From: Rhodobacteraceae bacterium UBA6197
GTDB taxonomy: Bacteria > Pseudomonadota > Alphaproteobacteria > Rhodobacterales > Rhodobacteraceae
Reading direction: 5' to 3'
NCBI GenBank assembly: GCA_002422085.1
Contig: DISZ01000019.1
Coordinates: 62,001-126,000, forward strand
Length of the DNA: 64,000 nucleotides
Shown: piece by piece, positions 43,607-52,499 of the stretch
Position numbering within the stretch: the first letter of the stretch is position 1
How the letters are laid out: every line of letters starts with the position of its first letter
Program-made: the position numbers and the translations under genes
Notes under the pieces: generated by a model
Seen by the model: only the letters and a program-made list of their open reading frames with translations
Database searches by the model: none
What the model was told of the DNA's origin: nothing

Positions 43607-45616
43607 CTACTCCGCTGCCAGAGGCTGCGCGCGGCGCGCCTTGGCATTGGCCGACAGCTCGGCCATCACGGTGCTGGCGCGGGCAATCGGGTTGGTCAGG
43701 TAGAAATCCCCCAACGCGACCCGGAAGTCGGCCTTGCCGGGCGCGCGCATTTCGACCGGAGTCCAGCCGTTGTCGGCCACCTCGTCGATCATGCCCAGGT
43801 GTTTGTGTTCCGAAATCAGCGCCCGGCGCAGCGCGGCAAGGCTGTCCCAGGGTTGGGTCGCGCCCAGTTCGGCCGAAAGGGCGCGCAGGATGGCCCAGTT
43901 TTCCTTGGCCTCACCCGGCGCAAATCCGGCACGATGCGCCAGTTGCGGGCGGCCCTCGGTGTTGACGAACAGGCCGCTTTCCTCGGTATAGGCGGCGGCG
44001 GGCAGGATGATGTCGGCGCGCATCGCGCCCCGGTCGCCATGGCTGCCCTGATAAATCACGAACGGTCCTTCGGCGATGTCCACCTCATCCGCGCCGAGGT
44101 TGTAGATCACCTCGGTGCCCTGAACTGCAGCCAGAAGCCCGCCTTCGGTGACCGCGCCCACATCCATCGCGCCGACGCGCGCCGCGGCGGTGTGCAGCAC
44201 CAGCATCTTGCCGCCCAAGGCCGACGTCAGCGCCATCGCATGGGCCAGAACCGCCTCGCCATCGGCCTCGCGCAGCGCGCCCTGACCGACGATGACCAAC
44301 GCGCCGTCGGTCGGTTTCGCGGCTTTGGCCGCCTTGACCAGCGCGTCGCGGTCGGTGCCGACATGGGTAAAGTCATAGGTCAGATCGGCAGCCGGGCCGA
44401 TCAGGCTGACATTGGCGCCCCCCGCCCAGGCGCGCCGGATGCGCGCATTCAGAACCGGTGCCTCGGTCCGCGGATTTGACCCGATGATCCAGATTTCCTT
44501 GGCCGTATCAATATCTTCGATGCGGGCATTGCCGACATAACCCGAGCGGTTGCCGACCGGAAGGCGGGCGCCATCGGTGCGGCATTCGGTGCTGCCGCCC
44601 AGACCTTCGACCAGTTGCTTGAGCGCGAATGCGGCCTCGACCGGCACCAGATCACCGACCAGCCCCAGAACCTTCTTGCCGGTCATCGCCGCCGCCGCCG
44701 CGGCCAGAGCCTCGGACCAGCCGGCTTTGCGCAGGCGGCCGTTTTCGCGGATGTAGGGCGTATCAAGCCGCTGGCGGCGCAGCCCGTCCCAGATAAAGCG
44801 GGTCTTGTCCGAGATCCATTCCTCGTTCACCCCGTCATGGTTGCGCGGCAAGATCCGCATCACTTCGCGGCCCTTGGCGTCAACGCGGATATTGCTGCCC
44901 AAGGCATCCATCACGTCGATCGACTCGGTCTTGGTCAGTTCCCACGGACGGGCGGTAAAGGCATAGGGTTTCGAGGTCAGCGCCCCCACCGGGCACAGAT
45001 CAATGATGTTGCCTTGCAGGTTGCTGTCCAGCGTCAGCCCCAGATAGGTGGTGATCTCGGCGTCTTCGCCGCGCCCGGTCTGACCCATCTGGGTGATCCC
45101 GGCGACCTCCGAGGTAAAGCGCACGCAGCGGGTGCAGGAAATGCAGCGCGTCATCGCGGTGGCGATCAGCGGCCCGAGGTCAACGTCGTCGCAGGCGCGC
45201 TTGGGTTCCCGAAAGCGGCTGAAATCGACGCCATAGGCCATGGCCTGGTCCTGCAGATCGCACTCGCCGCCCTGATCGCAGATCGGGCAGTCCAGCGGGT
45301 GGTTGATCAGCAAAAACTCCATCACGCCCTCGCGGGCCCGTTTCACCATCGGCGAGTTGGTTTTCACCACCGCCGGTTCACCGTTCGGGCCGGGGCGCAG
45401 GTCCTTGACCTGCATCGCGCAAGAGGCGGTCGGTTTCGGCGGGCCGCCGACGACCTCGACCAGACACATCCGGCAGTTGCCCGCGATCGACAGCCGTTCA
45501 TGGTAGCAAAAGCGCGGCACCTCGATACCGGCCTGCTCGCAGGCCTGGATCAGCGTCAGGTTGGCATCAACCTCGACCTCGTGACCGTCGATGATAAGTT
45601 TTTTCAGGTTCGACAT
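43607..45616 (-). CDS. nuoG: NADH-quinone oxidoreductase subunit G
   Basis: 669 residues. The N-terminal [2Fe-2S] ferredoxin has CYHERLSIAGNCRMCLVEV. HPLDCPICDQGGECDLQD and RCISCTRCVRF bind the [4Fe-4S] clusters. The C-terminal molybdopterin-like domain (VDAKGREVMRILPRNHDGVNEEW) is shortened as in mitochondria and other alphaproteobacteria and should bind no metal. It lies 62 bases after a lipoprotein gene. Confidence 0.97.
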   Translation of the reverse strand: MSNLKKLIIDGHEVEVDANLTLIQACEQAGIEVPRFCYHERLSIAGNCRMCLVEVVGGPPKPTASCAMQVKDLRPGPNGEPAVVKTNSPMVKRAREGVMEFLLINHPLDCPICDQGGECDLQDQAMAYGVDFSRFREPKRACDDVDLGPLIATAMTRCISCTRCVRFTSEVAGITQMGQTGRGEDAEITTYLGLTLDSNLQGNIIDLCPVGALTSKPYAFTARPWELTKTESIDVMDALGSNIRVDAKGREVMRILPRNHDGVNEEWISDKTRFIWDGLRRQRLDTPYIRENGRLRKAGWSEALAAAAAAMTGKKVLGLVGDLVPVEAAFALKQLVEGLGGSTECRTDGARLPVGNRSGYVGNARIEDIDTAKEIWIIGSNPRTEAPVLNARIRRAWAGGANVSLIGPAADLTYDFTHVGTDRDALVKAAKAAKPTDGALVIVGQGALREADGEAVLAHAMALTSALGGKMLVLHTAAARVGAMDVGAVTEGGLLAAVQGTEVIYNLGADEVDIAEGPFVIYQGSHGDRGAMRADIILPAAAYTEESGLFVNTEGRPQLAHRAGFAPGEAKENWAILRALSAELGATQPWDSLAALRRALISEHKHLGMIDEVADNGWTPVEMRAPGKADFRVALGDFYLTNPIARASTVMAELSANAKARRAQPLAAE

Positions 45617-45678
45617 GTGTCTGATCCGTCACTTGGCTCGGGCGCGGAGGCCCGCGCGTTGATTGTGGTCAGGGGCGT

Positions 45679-45972
45679 TCATACGCAGCCCCCCGGAAAG
45701 ACCCACGCGTCTTCCCTGAAATTGTCTTCGGGCGAAGAATCCACGCCCTTCGGCCCGCAAAAGCCGTTCGCCGCGCGCTTGGCCTCGGCCCCGTCGGAAT
45801 AGCTGAAAGGCGCGGCATCCCGCGTCACGATCAGCGCGCCCGCTGCACCGCGCGCTGCGCCGTAACCCGGCTGCGCATGTGCCACCGGGCGCGGCCCGAC
45901 ACTGTCAGGTCCGACCGGCTGCTGGCAGCCCGCGAGGGCAGCGGTGGCGATAAGGGCGAGCGGGGTTTTCAT
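45679..45972 (-). CDS. Small lipoprotein between nuoF and nuoG
   Basis: 97 residues. MKTPLALIATAALAGC is a clear lipoprotein signal with lipobox ALAGC. The mature part is Gly/Ala-rich and then has a distinct block (FSYSDGAEAKRAANGFCGPKG … AWVFPGGCV) with two cysteines that could form a disulfide. No family recognised. It starts nine bases after nuoF, so it belongs to the nuo transcript. Confidence 0.8.
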   Translation of the reverse strand: MKTPLALIATAALAGCQQPVGPDSVGPRPVAHAQPGYGAARGAAGALIVTRDAAPFSYSDGAEAKRAANGFCGPKGVDSSPEDNFREDAWVFPGGCV

Positions 45973-45981
45973 CTGCCGGAC

Positions 45982-47277
45982 CTACTCTGCCGCCATGGCG
46001 CCCATGCGCCCGGTTTTCTTGGCCTTGATCCGGTCTTCGATCTCGTCACGGAAATGCCGCACAAGACCCTGGATCGGCCAGGCCGCCGCATCGCCAAGAG
46101 CACAGATCGTGTGGCCTTCAACCTGTTTGGTCACGCTCAGCAGCATGTCGATTTCCTCGACCTCGGCCTCGCCCCGGACCAGACGGTCCATGACGCGCAT
46201 CATCCAGCCGGTGCCTTCGCGGCAGGGCGTGCACTGGCCGCAGCTTTCGTGCTTGTAGAATTTCGACAGCCGCCAGATCGCCTTGATGACATCGGTGGAC
46301 TGGTCCATCACGATCACCGCCGCCGTGCCGAGGCCCGAGCGCTGTTCGCGCAGCCAGTCGAAATCCATGATCGCATCTTCGCATTGCGCGGCATTCAGCA
46401 TCGGAACGGACGAGCCGCCGGGGATCACCGCCTTGATGTTCTTCCAGCCGCCGCGCACGCCGCCGCAATGCGTATCAAGCAATTCGCGCAATGAGATCGA
46501 CATCGACTCTTCGACGACGCAGGGGTTCATCACATGACCCGAGATGCCAAACAGTTTGGTGCCGGTATTGTTGGGCCGGCCAAAGCCCGCGAACCAGCTT
46601 GCGCCGCGACGCAGGATGGTCGGCACCACAGCGATGGATTCGACGTTGTTCACGGTGGTCGGGCAGCCATAAAGGCCGGATCCGGCCGGGAACGGCGGCT
46701 TCATCCGCGGCATCCCCTTCTTGCCCTCAAGGCTTTCCAGCAGCGCGGTTTCCTCGCCGCAGATATAGGCGCCGGCGCCATGGGCCAGATAGAGGTCGAA
46801 GTCATAGCCCGACTTGCAGGCGTTCTTGCCGATCAGCCCGGCGTCATAGGCCTCGTCGATGGCGGCTTGCAGGGCCTCGCGTTCGCGGATGTATTCGCCA
46901 CGAATGTAGATGTAGCCCGCGCTGGCGCCCATCGCGAAACCGGCGATCAGGCAGCCCTCGATCAGCGTATGCGGATCGTGGCGCATGATTTCGCGGTCCT
47001 TGCAGGTGCCGGGTTCGGATTCGTCAGCGTTGACCACCAGATAGCACGGGCGGCCATCCGATTGCTTTGGCATGAAGGACCACTTCAACCCGGTCGGAAA
47101 GCCCGCACCGCCGCGCCCGCGCAGGCCCGAGGCCTTTACCTGCTCGACCAGCCAGTCACGCCCCTGCGCCAGAAAACCGGCCGTGCCATCCCAGGCGCCG
47201 CGCTTCTTGGCGCCCGCGAGGCTGCGGTCGTGCATCCCGTAAAGGTTGGTAAAGATCCGATCCTGATCTTTCAGCAT
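45982..47277 (-). CDS. nuoF: NADH-quinone oxidoreductase subunit F
   Basis: 431 residues. The NADH/FMN site is GRGGAGFPTGLKWSFMP and the [4Fe-4S] N3 ligands are ESCGQCTPCREGT with the later Cys in HTICALGDAAAWP. It accepts electrons from NADH. The length is normal. Confidence 0.98.
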   Translation of the reverse strand: MLKDQDRIFTNLYGMHDRSLAGAKKRGAWDGTAGFLAQGRDWLVEQVKASGLRGRGGAGFPTGLKWSFMPKQSDGRPCYLVVNADESEPGTCKDREIMRHDPHTLIEGCLIAGFAMGASAGYIYIRGEYIREREALQAAIDEAYDAGLIGKNACKSGYDFDLYLAHGAGAYICGEETALLESLEGKKGMPRMKPPFPAGSGLYGCPTTVNNVESIAVVPTILRRGASWFAGFGRPNNTGTKLFGISGHVMNPCVVEESMSISLRELLDTHCGGVRGGWKNIKAVIPGGSSVPMLNAAQCEDAIMDFDWLREQRSGLGTAAVIVMDQSTDVIKAIWRLSKFYKHESCGQCTPCREGTGWMMRVMDRLVRGEAEVEEIDMLLSVTKQVEGHTICALGDAAAWPIQGLVRHFRDEIEDRIKAKKTGRMGAMAAE

Positions 47278-47287
47278 GTGTATTCCC

Positions 47288-47524
47288 TCAACTGCCCTTG
47301 CGGGCCGATTTTTGCCGCTGCCAGATGCGCCATGTCACCACCAGCGCCCATATGAACGCGGCAATCGCCGCCAGATCGGCCAGAAACACGAAGCGAGCCT
47401 GCCAGCCCATCCGCCCCCCCAGCCATTGCACCGCCAGCCACAGCACCATCGTCGCCGCAATCACCAGCGCGGCCATGCGACCCTCACGCGCGGATCTTTG
47501 GTCCTGATCGGTTGGCGGTGTCAT
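47288..47524 (-). CDS. Small two-helix membrane protein (DUF5337-like) in the nuo operon
   Basis: 78 residues with two membrane helices (MAALVIAATMVLWLAVQWLG and FVFLADLAAIAAFIWALVVTW) and a basic C-terminus. It resembles proteins annotated DUF5337 in this order. It sits seven bases after the HHH-protein gene and ten before nuoF. Function unknown; two-helix supernumerary subunits are common in complex I, which makes that a reasonable idea to test. Confidence 0.7.
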   Translation of the reverse strand: MTPPTDQDQRSAREGRMAALVIAATMVLWLAVQWLGGRMGWQARFVFLADLAAIAAFIWALVVTWRIWQRQKSARKGS

Positions 47525-47531
47525 TCAGTCC

Positions 47532-48419
47532 TCAGTAGTCGTTCGTCTTCGCACGGATCAGAAAGGCCTCGATCCCCTCTTCACCAATAAGTCTTGCCTG
47601 CGCGACCCATTTGTCACGCGTCACCCGACCACGAAATCCCTTGAGATTGCTGTCCATCCAGTCGATCTCATTCGCGCCCCATTTGGCGATCTGGTCAAAG
47701 TGGTAGATGCCCAGCTCGTTGCACAGTCTTTCGAGCACCGGACCGATGCCTTCGATGGTCTTCAGATCATCCGCCTTGCCCCGGCGCGGCGCTTTCAGCG
47801 CGGCGGGCTTCTTGCCGCCGGACACAGGGGTCGACGCGGCGACCGCCGGTTTGGTCGCGGTCGGTTTGGCGGCGGTCGGTTTGGCGGTTTTCGTCGCAGC
47901 CGTTTTGGTCGCCGAAGATTTGGTCGCCGCAGGTTTCGGGGCGGATTTGGTCGCCTTGGCCGTCGGGGCCGACGCTTTCACCGGCTTGGCCGCCGGGGCC
48001 GCGGGTTTTGCGGGGGCACTGGCCGCGACAGGGGCGGAGGCGAAAGCCGCCGGCGCAGCGGCAGCGGCCGGCGCGGCCGGCGCCGGTGTGGCGACGGGCG
48101 TCGGAGCAACAGCAACCGGAGCAGGTGTCGGGGCTGCGGGTGTCGGGGCGGCGGGTGTCGGGGCGGCAGCTTGCGGCAGGCGCGCGGCGACGGGCGCCGA
48201 GGGCGACATCGAGGCCTGCATCGGCGCGGCAGCCGTGTGATCGCTACAGAAAGCCCAGACAAGGAAGCTGCCGAACAGGCCGAAAGTGATCAGCCCCAAG
48301 AACAGCGCAGCGCCAAAACCAAAATGGCTCACCATCAACAAGAATACTGTAACCACAAGGCCTGCAACAGCACCCCCGACCCAGCATTTCTGGCGGCATT
48401 TCGTGTTATTCTCGGCCAT
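47532..48419 (-). CDS. Membrane-anchored helix-hairpin-helix protein between nuoE and nuoF
   Basis: 295 residues. Residues about 10-55 hold two membrane helices (CWVGGAVAGLVVTVFLLMV, FLGLITFGLFGSFLVWAFC). A linker of about 150 residues, almost only Ala, Pro, Lys and Thr, follows. Residues 214-295 are a helix-hairpin-helix domain (KADDLKTIEGIGPVLERL … RDKWVAQARLI). By hand alignment that domain matches the NuoE C-terminus at about 45 of 80 positions. Start ATG 48419 is preceded by AGGAGAG. It lies 51 bases after nuoE. Probable complex I accessory protein; role unproven. Confidence 0.82.
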   Translation of the reverse strand: MAENNTKCRQKCWVGGAVAGLVVTVFLLMVSHFGFGAALFLGLITFGLFGSFLVWAFCSDHTAAAPMQASMSPSAPVAARLPQAAAPTPAAPTPAAPTPAPVAVAPTPVATPAPAAPAAAAAPAAFASAPVAASAPAKPAAPAAKPVKASAPTAKATKSAPKPAATKSSATKTAATKTAKPTAAKPTATKPAVAASTPVSGGKKPAALKAPRRGKADDLKTIEGIGPVLERLCNELGIYHFDQIAKWGANEIDWMDSNLKGFRGRVTRDKWVAQARLIGEEGIEAFLIRAKTNDY

Positions 48420-48470
48420 CGGTCTCTCCTTTTGCCCGAATCTGGGCGCCCTCTTTCGGGTCAATCACCG

Positions 48471-49544
48471 TTACGCGTCGTAGAGCCCGCCCTTTTTGGC
48501 ACGGGCGGAAAACTCGGTCTCGGCACCCGAGGCCAACAGCTTGGCCTGCGCGACCCAGTTGTCACGGGTGGCGCGGTCCTTGAAACCTTCCAGATTCTGG
48601 TCGACCCAGGCCAGTTCCTCCGCCGTCCAGGCCGCGACCTGATCGAAGTGGAAAAAGCCAAGGCTGTTCAGCAGCGCCTCAAGTTTCGGGCCCACCCCTT
48701 TGATCAGCTTCAGATCGTCGGCCTTGCCGCCGCGCGCGGCCTTCAGCACCGCCGGTTTTTTCTGCGCCGCAGGGGCCGCCGGAATGTCTGCCGCCTTTGC
48801 CGCCGGGGCAGCCTTCGCCGCCGCTTTGCCCGCGACCTTTCCCAGCCACGGCGTGGTCAGCGGCACTTCGGTGCCGTCGATCCGCTTCACGGTATCGCCC
48901 AGATCCACCGCGCGCTGGACGCTGGCGTTATGGGCCGCGCGGCCCTCATTGCCGGTGGTCAGAGACGTCAACCCCGAGGCGGGTTCGGCCGCATAGCGCC
49001 CGGTTTGCGAGCCCGGCTGCGGCACCTTGCCCGCCGCCAGATCGTCAATGATCTGGCTCAGGCTTTTCTGGCTGAGGTCTTCGTAATAGTCCTTGCCGAT
49101 CTGCGCCATCGGCGCATTGGCGCAGGCCCCCAGACATTCGACCTCTTCCCACGAAAACTTGCCATCCGCCGAAAGCTGGAACGGCTGCGGCGCGATCTTT
49201 TGCTTGCACACCGCCATCAGGTCTTCGGCGCCGCAGATCATGCACGAGGTGGTGCCGCAGATCTGGATATGGGCCACCGACCCGACCGGGGCCAGTTGGA
49301 ACATGAAATAGAATGTCGCCACCTCGAGCGCGCGGATATAGGGCATGCCCAGCATGTCGGCGACATATTCGATGGCCGGACGCGACAGCCAGCCCTCTTG
49401 TTCCTGCGCGCGCCACAGCAGCGCAATGATCGCGCTGGCCTGACGGCCCTCCGGGTATTTGGTGATCTGCCCTTCGGCCCAGGCAAGGTTCGCAGGGGTA
49501 AAGGCAAAGCTGTCGGGTTGGGTATGGTAAAGGCGGCGAAGCAT
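48471..49544 (-). CDS. nuoE: NADH-quinone oxidoreductase subunit E with C-terminal HHH domain
   Basis: 357 residues, about twice the E. coli length. Residues 1-165 are the thioredoxin-like [2Fe-2S] subunit (CGTTSCMICGAEDL and CLGACANAPM hold the N1a ligands). An Ala/Lys linker and a helix-hairpin-helix domain at 273-357 (KADDLKLIKGVGPKLEALL) are added. The added part is typical of Rhodobacterales NuoE, but its purpose is not known to me. The ATG 49544 overlaps the nuoD stop (TAATG). Confidence 0.95.
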   Translation of the reverse strand: MLRRLYHTQPDSFAFTPANLAWAEGQITKYPEGRQASAIIALLWRAQEQEGWLSRPAIEYVADMLGMPYIRALEVATFYFMFQLAPVGSVAHIQICGTTSCMICGAEDLMAVCKQKIAPQPFQLSADGKFSWEEVECLGACANAPMAQIGKDYYEDLSQKSLSQIIDDLAAGKVPQPGSQTGRYAAEPASGLTSLTTGNEGRAAHNASVQRAVDLGDTVKRIDGTEVPLTTPWLGKVAGKAAAKAAPAAKAADIPAAPAAQKKPAVLKAARGGKADDLKLIKGVGPKLEALLNSLGFFHFDQVAAWTAEELAWVDQNLEGFKDRATRDNWVAQAKLLASGAETEFSARAKKGGLYDA

Positions 49545-50752
49545 TAGCGGTCGATCTCCCCGAACACGACATCCATCGAGCCGATAATGGCCGCGACGTC
49601 GGCCAGTTGGTGGCCCTTGGCAACATGGTCCATTGATTGCAGGTGCAAATAACCCGGCGCGCGGATCTTGCTGCGGTAAGGTTTGTTGGTGCCATCCGAC
49701 ACGAGGTAGACGCCGAACTCGCCCTTGGGCGCTTCGATCGCGGCGTAAACCTCGCCCGCCGGAACGTGGAAACCTTCGGTGTAGAGCTTGAAGTGGTGGA
49801 TCAGGCTTTCCATGTCGCGCTTCATCTCGGTGCGTTTCGGCGGGGTCAGCTTGCCCCGCGTCAGCACGTCGCCCGGACATTCGCGCAGCTTGACGATCGC
49901 CTGCCGCATGATCGAGATCGACTGGCGCATTTCCTCCATCCGGCACAGATAGCGGTCATAGCAGTCGCCATTCTTGCCGATCGGGATCTGGAAATCGAAC
50001 TCGTCGTAGCACTCATAGGGCTGCGCGCGGCGCAGATCCCAAGCCAGCCCCGAGCCGCGCACCATGACGCCGGAATAGCCCCAATCGAGGATGTCCTGTT
50101 CGGTGATGATGCAGATATCGGCGTTGCGCTGTTTGAAGATGCGGTTTTCGGTCAGCAGACCGTCGATGTCATCCAGCACCGCCGGGAAGGTGGTGGTCCA
50201 TTCCTCGATATCGTCAATCAGTTGCGGCGGCAGGTCCTGATGCACACCACCGGGGCGGAAATAAGCGGCGTGCAGACGCGCACCACAGGCGCGCTCATAA
50301 AACACCATCAGCTTTTCGCGTTCCTCAAAACCCCAAAGCGGCGGCGTCAGCGCGCCCACGTCCATCGCCTGCGTGGTGACATTCAGCAGGTGGTTCAGGA
50401 TCCGGCCGATTTCCGAATAAAGCACCCGGATCAGGCTGGCGCGGCGCGGCACCTCGGTGCCGGTCAGCCGCTCGATCGCCAGACACCAGGCGTGTTCCTG
50501 GTTCATCGGGGCGACATAGTCGAGCCGGTCGAAATAGGGCAGGTTTTGCAGATAGGTGCGGCTTTCCATCAGCTTTTCGGTGCCACGGTGCAGCAGCCCG
50601 ATATGCGGGTCGGCGCGTTCCACGATCTCGCCATCCAGCTCGAGCACCATCCGCAACACGCCGTGCGCGGCCGGGTGCTGCGGGCCGAAGTTGATGTTGA
50701 AATTGCGGATCTTCTGCTCGCCCGTCAGGGCATCGTCAAAGCTGCCGTCCAT
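49544..50752 (-). CDS. nuoD: NADH-quinone oxidoreductase subunit D
   Basis: 402 residues. The 49-kDa subunit lines the quinone cavity (NFGPQHPAAHGVLR, the conserved His and YLQNLPYFDRLDYVAPMNQEH). Of two adjacent ATGs, 50752 has AAGG seven bases upstream and matches MDGS in relatives; 50755 is also possible, and an upstream TTG is unlikely. It follows nuoC by about 60 bases. Confidence 0.97.
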   Translation of the reverse strand: MDGSFDDALTGEQKIRNFNINFGPQHPAAHGVLRMVLELDGEIVERADPHIGLLHRGTEKLMESRTYLQNLPYFDRLDYVAPMNQEHAWCLAIERLTGTEVPRRASLIRVLYSEIGRILNHLLNVTTQAMDVGALTPPLWGFEEREKLMVFYERACGARLHAAYFRPGGVHQDLPPQLIDDIEEWTTTFPAVLDDIDGLLTENRIFKQRNADICIITEQDILDWGYSGVMVRGSGLAWDLRRAQPYECYDEFDFQIPIGKNGDCYDRYLCRMEEMRQSISIMRQAIVKLRECPGDVLTRGKLTPPKRTEMKRDMESLIHHFKLYTEGFHVPAGEVYAAIEAPKGEFGVYLVSDGTNKPYRSKIRAPGYLHLQSMDHVAKGHQLADVAAIIGSMDVVFGEIDR

Positions 50753-50811
50753 CATCTCACCTTCATTCCTTGCGCTTGGCGGGGCATCCGCCAAGGCTCA
50801 GAGATACGTTC

Positions 50812-51411
50812 TCAGGCCTTCTTCTCATCGCCGGGAAGGATGTAGTGCGCACCCTCCCACGGGCTGAGAAAGTCGAACTGCCGATATTCCTGTGCCAGCT
50901 GCACCGGTTCATAGACGACGCGCTTTTGCGCCTCGTCATAGCGCAGCTCGACATATCCGGTGGTCGGGAAATCCTTGCGCAGCGGATAGCCGCGAAAGCC
51001 GTAGTCGGTCAGGATCCGGCGCAGGTCGGGATGGCCCGAGAACAGGATCCCGAACATGTCGAAGACCTCGCGCTCGAACCAGTTTGCCGAGGGGTGCACC
51101 GAGGTGATCGAGGGGACCATTTCCTCTTCGCGCAACGCCGCCTTCACCCGGATACGCTGGTTGCGATACATCGACAGGAAATGCCAGACCACGTCAAAGC
51201 GCGCCGGCCGCTGCGGCCAGTCAACCGCCGTGATGTCGACCAGCGTCGAAAAGCGGCAATTGCCGTCGGTTTTCAGAAACTCGACGAAATCGACCAGCCC
51301 GTTCAGCGTGATATGCACCACCAGCTCGCCATGGGTGATCTCGGTCGAGATCACGTCATTGCTGCGGCGCAGTTCGATATGGGCGGCAAGTTCTTTCAGG
51401 GCTTCGGTCAT
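50812..51411 (-). CDS. nuoC: NADH-quinone oxidoreductase subunit C
   Basis: 199 residues. WFEREVFDMFGILFSGHPDLRRILTDYGF is the 30-kDa-subunit signature. Not fused to NuoD, unlike in E. coli. Twelve bases after nuoB. Confidence 0.97.
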   Translation of the reverse strand: MTEALKELAAHIELRRSNDVISTEITHGELVVHITLNGLVDFVEFLKTDGNCRFSTLVDITAVDWPQRPARFDVVWHFLSMYRNQRIRVKAALREEEMVPSITSVHPSANWFEREVFDMFGILFSGHPDLRRILTDYGFRGYPLRKDFPTTGYVELRYDEAQKRVVYEPVQLAQEYRQFDFLSPWEGAHYILPGDEKKA

Positions 51412-51423
51412 TCTCGTCTCCCC

Positions 51424-51948
51424 TTAACGCACCAGCGTGCCGGTGCGGCGAATCTTGCGCTGCAACTGCAAGATACCGTAAAGCAACGCCTCGGCCGAGG
51501 GCGGGCAGCCCGGCACGTAGATGTCGACCGGAACGATCCGGTCGCAGCCGCGCACCACCGAGTAGCTGTAGTGATAGTAACCGCCGCCATTGGCGCAGCT
51601 GCCCATGCTGATGACGTAGCGCGGCTCGGGCATCTGGTCATAGACCTTGCGCAGCGCCGGGGCCATCTTGTTGGTCAAGGTGCCCGCCACGATCATCACA
51701 TCCGACTGGCGCGGGCTGGCGCGCGGCGCAAAGCCATAGCGTTCGGCGTCATAGCGCGGCATCGCGACATGCATCATCTCGACCGCGCAGCAGGCCAGAC
51801 CAAAGGTCATCCAGTGCAGGCTGCCGTTGCGCGCCCAGTTGATGATGTCTTCCGTCGAGGTCAGCAGGAAACCCTTGTCCTGCAATTCGCGGTTCAGCGC
51901 CTGAGTGGCGACATCGCGATCAGGCTCGGCGGTGTTGGCTCCGGTCAT
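51424..51948 (-). CDS. nuoB: NADH-quinone oxidoreductase subunit B
   Basis: 174 residues. Cluster N2 ligands are in GLACCAVEMM, GSCANGGGYYHYSY and YVPGCPPSAEAL. The ATG at 51948 overlaps the nuoA stop (TGATG) and gives MTGANTAEPDRD; an ATG three codons earlier is possible. It receives electrons last before quinone. Confidence 0.97.
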   Translation of the reverse strand: MTGANTAEPDRDVATQALNRELQDKGFLLTSTEDIINWARNGSLHWMTFGLACCAVEMMHVAMPRYDAERYGFAPRASPRQSDVMIVAGTLTNKMAPALRKVYDQMPEPRYVISMGSCANGGGYYHYSYSVVRGCDRIVPVDIYVPGCPPSAEALLYGILQLQRKIRRTGTLVR

Positions 51949-52313
51949 CACGCCCATTCCAGTGCCCCCTTCTTCCATTCATAGGCAAAGCCCACGGTCA
52001 GCACGCCCAGAAATACCATCATCGACCAGAAGGCCACGGTGCTCAGCGTGCCGAAGGCCACGGCCCAGGGGAACAGGAAGGCGACCTCGAGGTCGAAGAT
52101 GATGAACAGGATCGACACGAGATAGAACCGCACGTCGAACTTCATGCGCGCATCGTCAAAGGCGTTGAACCCACATTCATAGGCCGACACTTTTTCCGGG
52201 TCGGGGTTGCGCACGGCCAAGACGACGGCGGCAAGGATCAGGACAAAGCCCAATGCCGTGGCCATGCACAGGAATATAAGGATCGGAAGGTATTCTCTCA
52301 GCAGATCGTCCAC
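51948..52313 (-). CDS. nuoA: NADH-quinone oxidoreductase subunit A
   Basis: 121 residues, three membrane helices. YECGFNAFDDARMKFDVRFYL is the conserved cysteine loop near the quinone site. First gene of the nuo run; the 186 bases upstream form its control region. Confidence 0.97.
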   Translation of the reverse strand: MDDLLREYLPILIFLCMATALGFVLILAAVVLAVRNPDPEKVSAYECGFNAFDDARMKFDVRFYLVSILFIIFDLEVAFLFPWAVAFGTLSTVAFWSMMVFLGVLTVGFAYEWKKGALEWA

Positions 52314-52441
52314 TGGTGGCTCCCCTCGTTGCGCGCAAACGTGACACGCAGGTTCTGGCTGCCCCGTGGTTTAGCCTCGCCTCCCCTCGGGGTCAACTCA
52401 ACGTGAGATCGAATTTGCAGCTTTCGAGGGGGGAGATTGCA

Positions 52442-52455
52442 AATTGTATACAGTT
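52442..52455. promoter_or_regulatory. Dyad with TATACA in the nuo control region
   Basis: AATTGTATACAGTT is an imperfect 14-base dyad around GTATAC, the core seen in operators of some GntR-family regulators. The same bases hold a TATACA that could act as a -10 box for nuoA, 130 bases upstream of the gene. No regulator gene is nearby, so this is a candidate only. Confidence 0.25.
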
Positions 52456-52499
52456 GTGCACCGCAATTCGCACCCATTCGGGTCAACCGCGCAAGTTTA

